A program made the position numbers and the translations under genes. 6,211 nt of DNA from NCBI GenBank assembly GCA_050053595.1, contig JASFTK010000089.1, forward strand, positions 1-6,211, in the 5' to 3' direction. Positions 5,606 to 6,211 of this stretch are shown piece by piece. Numbering within the stretch: position 1 is the first letter of the stretch; the number at the start of each line of letters is the position of its first letter. The notes beneath the pieces were generated by a model. That model did no database searches, was not told the origin of the DNA, and saw nothing but the letters and a program-made list of their open reading frames with translations. Origin of the DNA: GCA-2726865 sp050053595 (GTDB lineage Archaea; Thermoproteota; Bathyarchaeia; TCS64).

Positions 5606-6095
5606 GGGGACCCTTCTCCCAATCGCCCTTCTTTTCCAGGTACTCCTCCAAGGAATACCTCGCCTTGGCAGGGTTACCGTAAACCACTGTCTCCGGTGGG
5701 ACATCCTTGGTCACTACTGAACCCATGCCTACCACTGAGCGGCCTCCGATCGTGACACCGGCCTTCAATACGGAGCCTGCGCAGATGATAGCCCCATCTT
5801 CAACGGTGACCCCGACCATTTTAGGGGACATGGGATAAGGGTCGTTGGTAAAAACAACACCGGGCCCGATGAAGACGCCTTCCCCGATGATGGTGAGGGG
5901 AGGGATGTAGGCGCTCCCCTCGATCTTGCAGTCCCTCCCGATCTTTACGCCATAATCTATGTGGACCAGAGATCCGATCTTGGTGTTGGCCCCGATCTCC
6001 GTGTCGTCCCCTATGTAGGTGAAGTGCCACATCTTGACGTTCTCGCCGAGCTTGACGTTCTTCCCGACGTGGTTTATGGGACCTGACATCTTCAT
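5598..6095 (-). CDS. Left-handed beta-helix N-acetyltransferase (WbpD/WlbB-like)
   Basis: This 165-residue protein is built of hexapeptide repeats (V/I-G-x-x at about 10-130: IGDDTEIGANTKIG, VKIGRDCKIEG, IIGEGVFIGPG, GVTIGGRSVVGMG), which form a trimeric left-handed beta-helix with acetyl-CoA bound between subunits. MWHFTYIG (22-29), the VFTND segment with Asn84 and the closing VTKDVPPETVVYGNPAKA match the WbpD/WlbB family, which acetylates the 3-amino group of UDP-GlcNAc(3N)A. The residue number of the VFTN asparagine fits the WlbB catalytic-site asparagine as I recall it. The C-terminal tail (KKGDWEKGPPT) is charged and short. Starts GTG 6098, ATG 6095 and ATG 6089 are all in frame. I chose 6095 because the TATA box centre lies about 28 bases upstream, as at the aminotransferase gene, and no ribosome-binding site is present. 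Acetyltransferase fold is firm; the exact sugar substrate is inferred from motif and neighbours. Confidence 0.9.
   Translation of the reverse strand: MKMSGPINHVGKNVKLGENVKMWHFTYIGDDTEIGANTKIGSLVHIDYGVKIGRDCKIEGSAYIPPLTIIGEGVFIGPGVVFTNDPYPMSPKMVGVTVEDGAIICAGSVLKAGVTIGGRSVVGMGSVVTKDVPPETVVYGNPAKARYSLEEYLEKKGDWEKGPPT
5607..5637 (+). terminator. Weak hairpin and T-rich stretch after the aminotransferase stop
   Basis: GGGA (5607-5610) pairs with TCCC (5617-5620), and pyrimidine-rich CCTTCTTTTCC follows at 5627-5637. Archaeal RNA polymerase can stop at T-rich tracts, so plus-strand transcription may end here. The same bases encode the lysine-rich tail of the acetyltransferase on the other strand, which alone could explain the composition. 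Confidence 0.25.
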
Positions 6096-6119
6096 CACTT
6101 CAGAACCGGTTGAACGGCA

Positions 6120-6125
6120 TTAAAA
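6120..6125 (-). promoter_or_regulatory. TATA box of the acetyltransferase gene
   Basis: The minus strand reads TCCTTTTAATG; the TTTTAA core is centred about 28 bases before the ATG at 6095. As for the aminotransferase gene, this spacing predicts a leaderless message. There is no purine-rich ribosome-binding site between the box and the start codons. Confidence 0.55.
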
Positions 6126-6142
6126 GGACTTCCATGTAACCC

Positions 6143-6211
6143 TCACAGAATAGGGTTCCGGGATACCCCTTCGATGACCCGGACCCCCAAGAGACCTGCG
6201 AACACCACCCC
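6143..6211 (-). CDS. Possible C-terminus of an unknown gene entering from the right edge
   Basis: A minus-strand frame is open from the window edge to a TGA at 6145-6143 and encodes 22 residues (from GVVFAGLLGVR to SRNPIL). Its third codon positions are mostly G or C and its composition is ordinary for a protein, whereas the other minus-strand frames give Cys/Trp/Ser-rich or Arg-rich text. If real, the gene ends 47 bases before the acetyltransferase start and lies upstream of it in the same direction, with the acetyltransferase TATA box in the gap. The alternative is a plus-strand gene beginning at ATG 6174, with no ribosome-binding site. The product is not recognisable. Confidence 0.3.
   Translation of the reverse strand, partial: GVVFAGLLGVRVIEGVSRNPIL

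Noticed and set aside
1..6211. CRISPR arrays, insertion sequences, tRNA or other RNA genes, long direct repeats
   Set aside because: I read both strands for repeated units, transposase-like frames, terminal inverted repeats and cloverleaf-like segments and saw none. Small RNAs without conserved motifs could not be excluded by eye.

Overview
The window looks archaeal. TATA-box-like elements (TTTTAA, TTTATAA or TTTAA cores) lie about 27-39 bases upstream of the best start codons. Two genes look leaderless, and GTG and TTG starts occur beside ATG. Base composition is moderately GC-rich, with frequent AGG arginine codons. The gene mix (a Trz/Atz-type amidohydrolase, an MmgE/PrpD protein and nucleotide-sugar enzymes) would fit an uncultured Thermoproteota or Bathyarchaeia-type archaeon. 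That placement is inference; no rRNA or other phylogenetic marker is present.

Left half (1 to about 2910), metabolic. After a 176-base upstream region with a promoter, a cyclic-amidohydrolase/deaminase-superfamily enzyme (177-1568, +) converges on an MmgE/PrpD-family protein (1578-2906, -). Only 9 bases separate the two genes, and their stop codons sit in the arms of a short inverted repeat. Neither substrate can be read from the sequence. The amidohydrolase keeps all five expected metal ligands but has Gln where the family normally has its catalytic Glu.

Right half (about 2907 to 6125), nucleotide-sugar biosynthesis. A UDP-N-acetylhexosamine 6-dehydrogenase (WbpA/WecC-like, 3025-4380, +) is followed by a terminator-like hairpin. 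Next come a DegT/DnrJ/EryC1/StrS PLP aminotransferase (4454-5605, +) and a convergent WbpD/WlbB-like left-handed beta-helix N-acetyltransferase (5598-6095, -), which overlap by 8 bases at their 3' ends. Together these match three steps of the route to UDP-GlcNAc(3NAc)A-type diacetamido uronic acids, known from bacterial O-antigens and archaeal N-glycans on S-layer and archaellin proteins. The 3-dehydrogenase (WbpB/WlbA/GnnA type) and the 2-epimerase (WbpI type) are not in the window. Each of the three genes appears to have its own promoter rather than sharing an operon.

Edges. At the left edge a strong minus-strand ribosome-binding site precedes a GTG at position 6, suggesting a gene that leaves the window. 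At the right edge a short minus-strand open frame (6143-6211) may be the C-terminus of another gene. I saw no tRNA, rRNA, CRISPR array, insertion sequence or long repeat. The window is mostly ordinary, recognisable metabolism; the points worth checking are active-site deviations, start-site corrections and gene organisation rather than a clearly new system.
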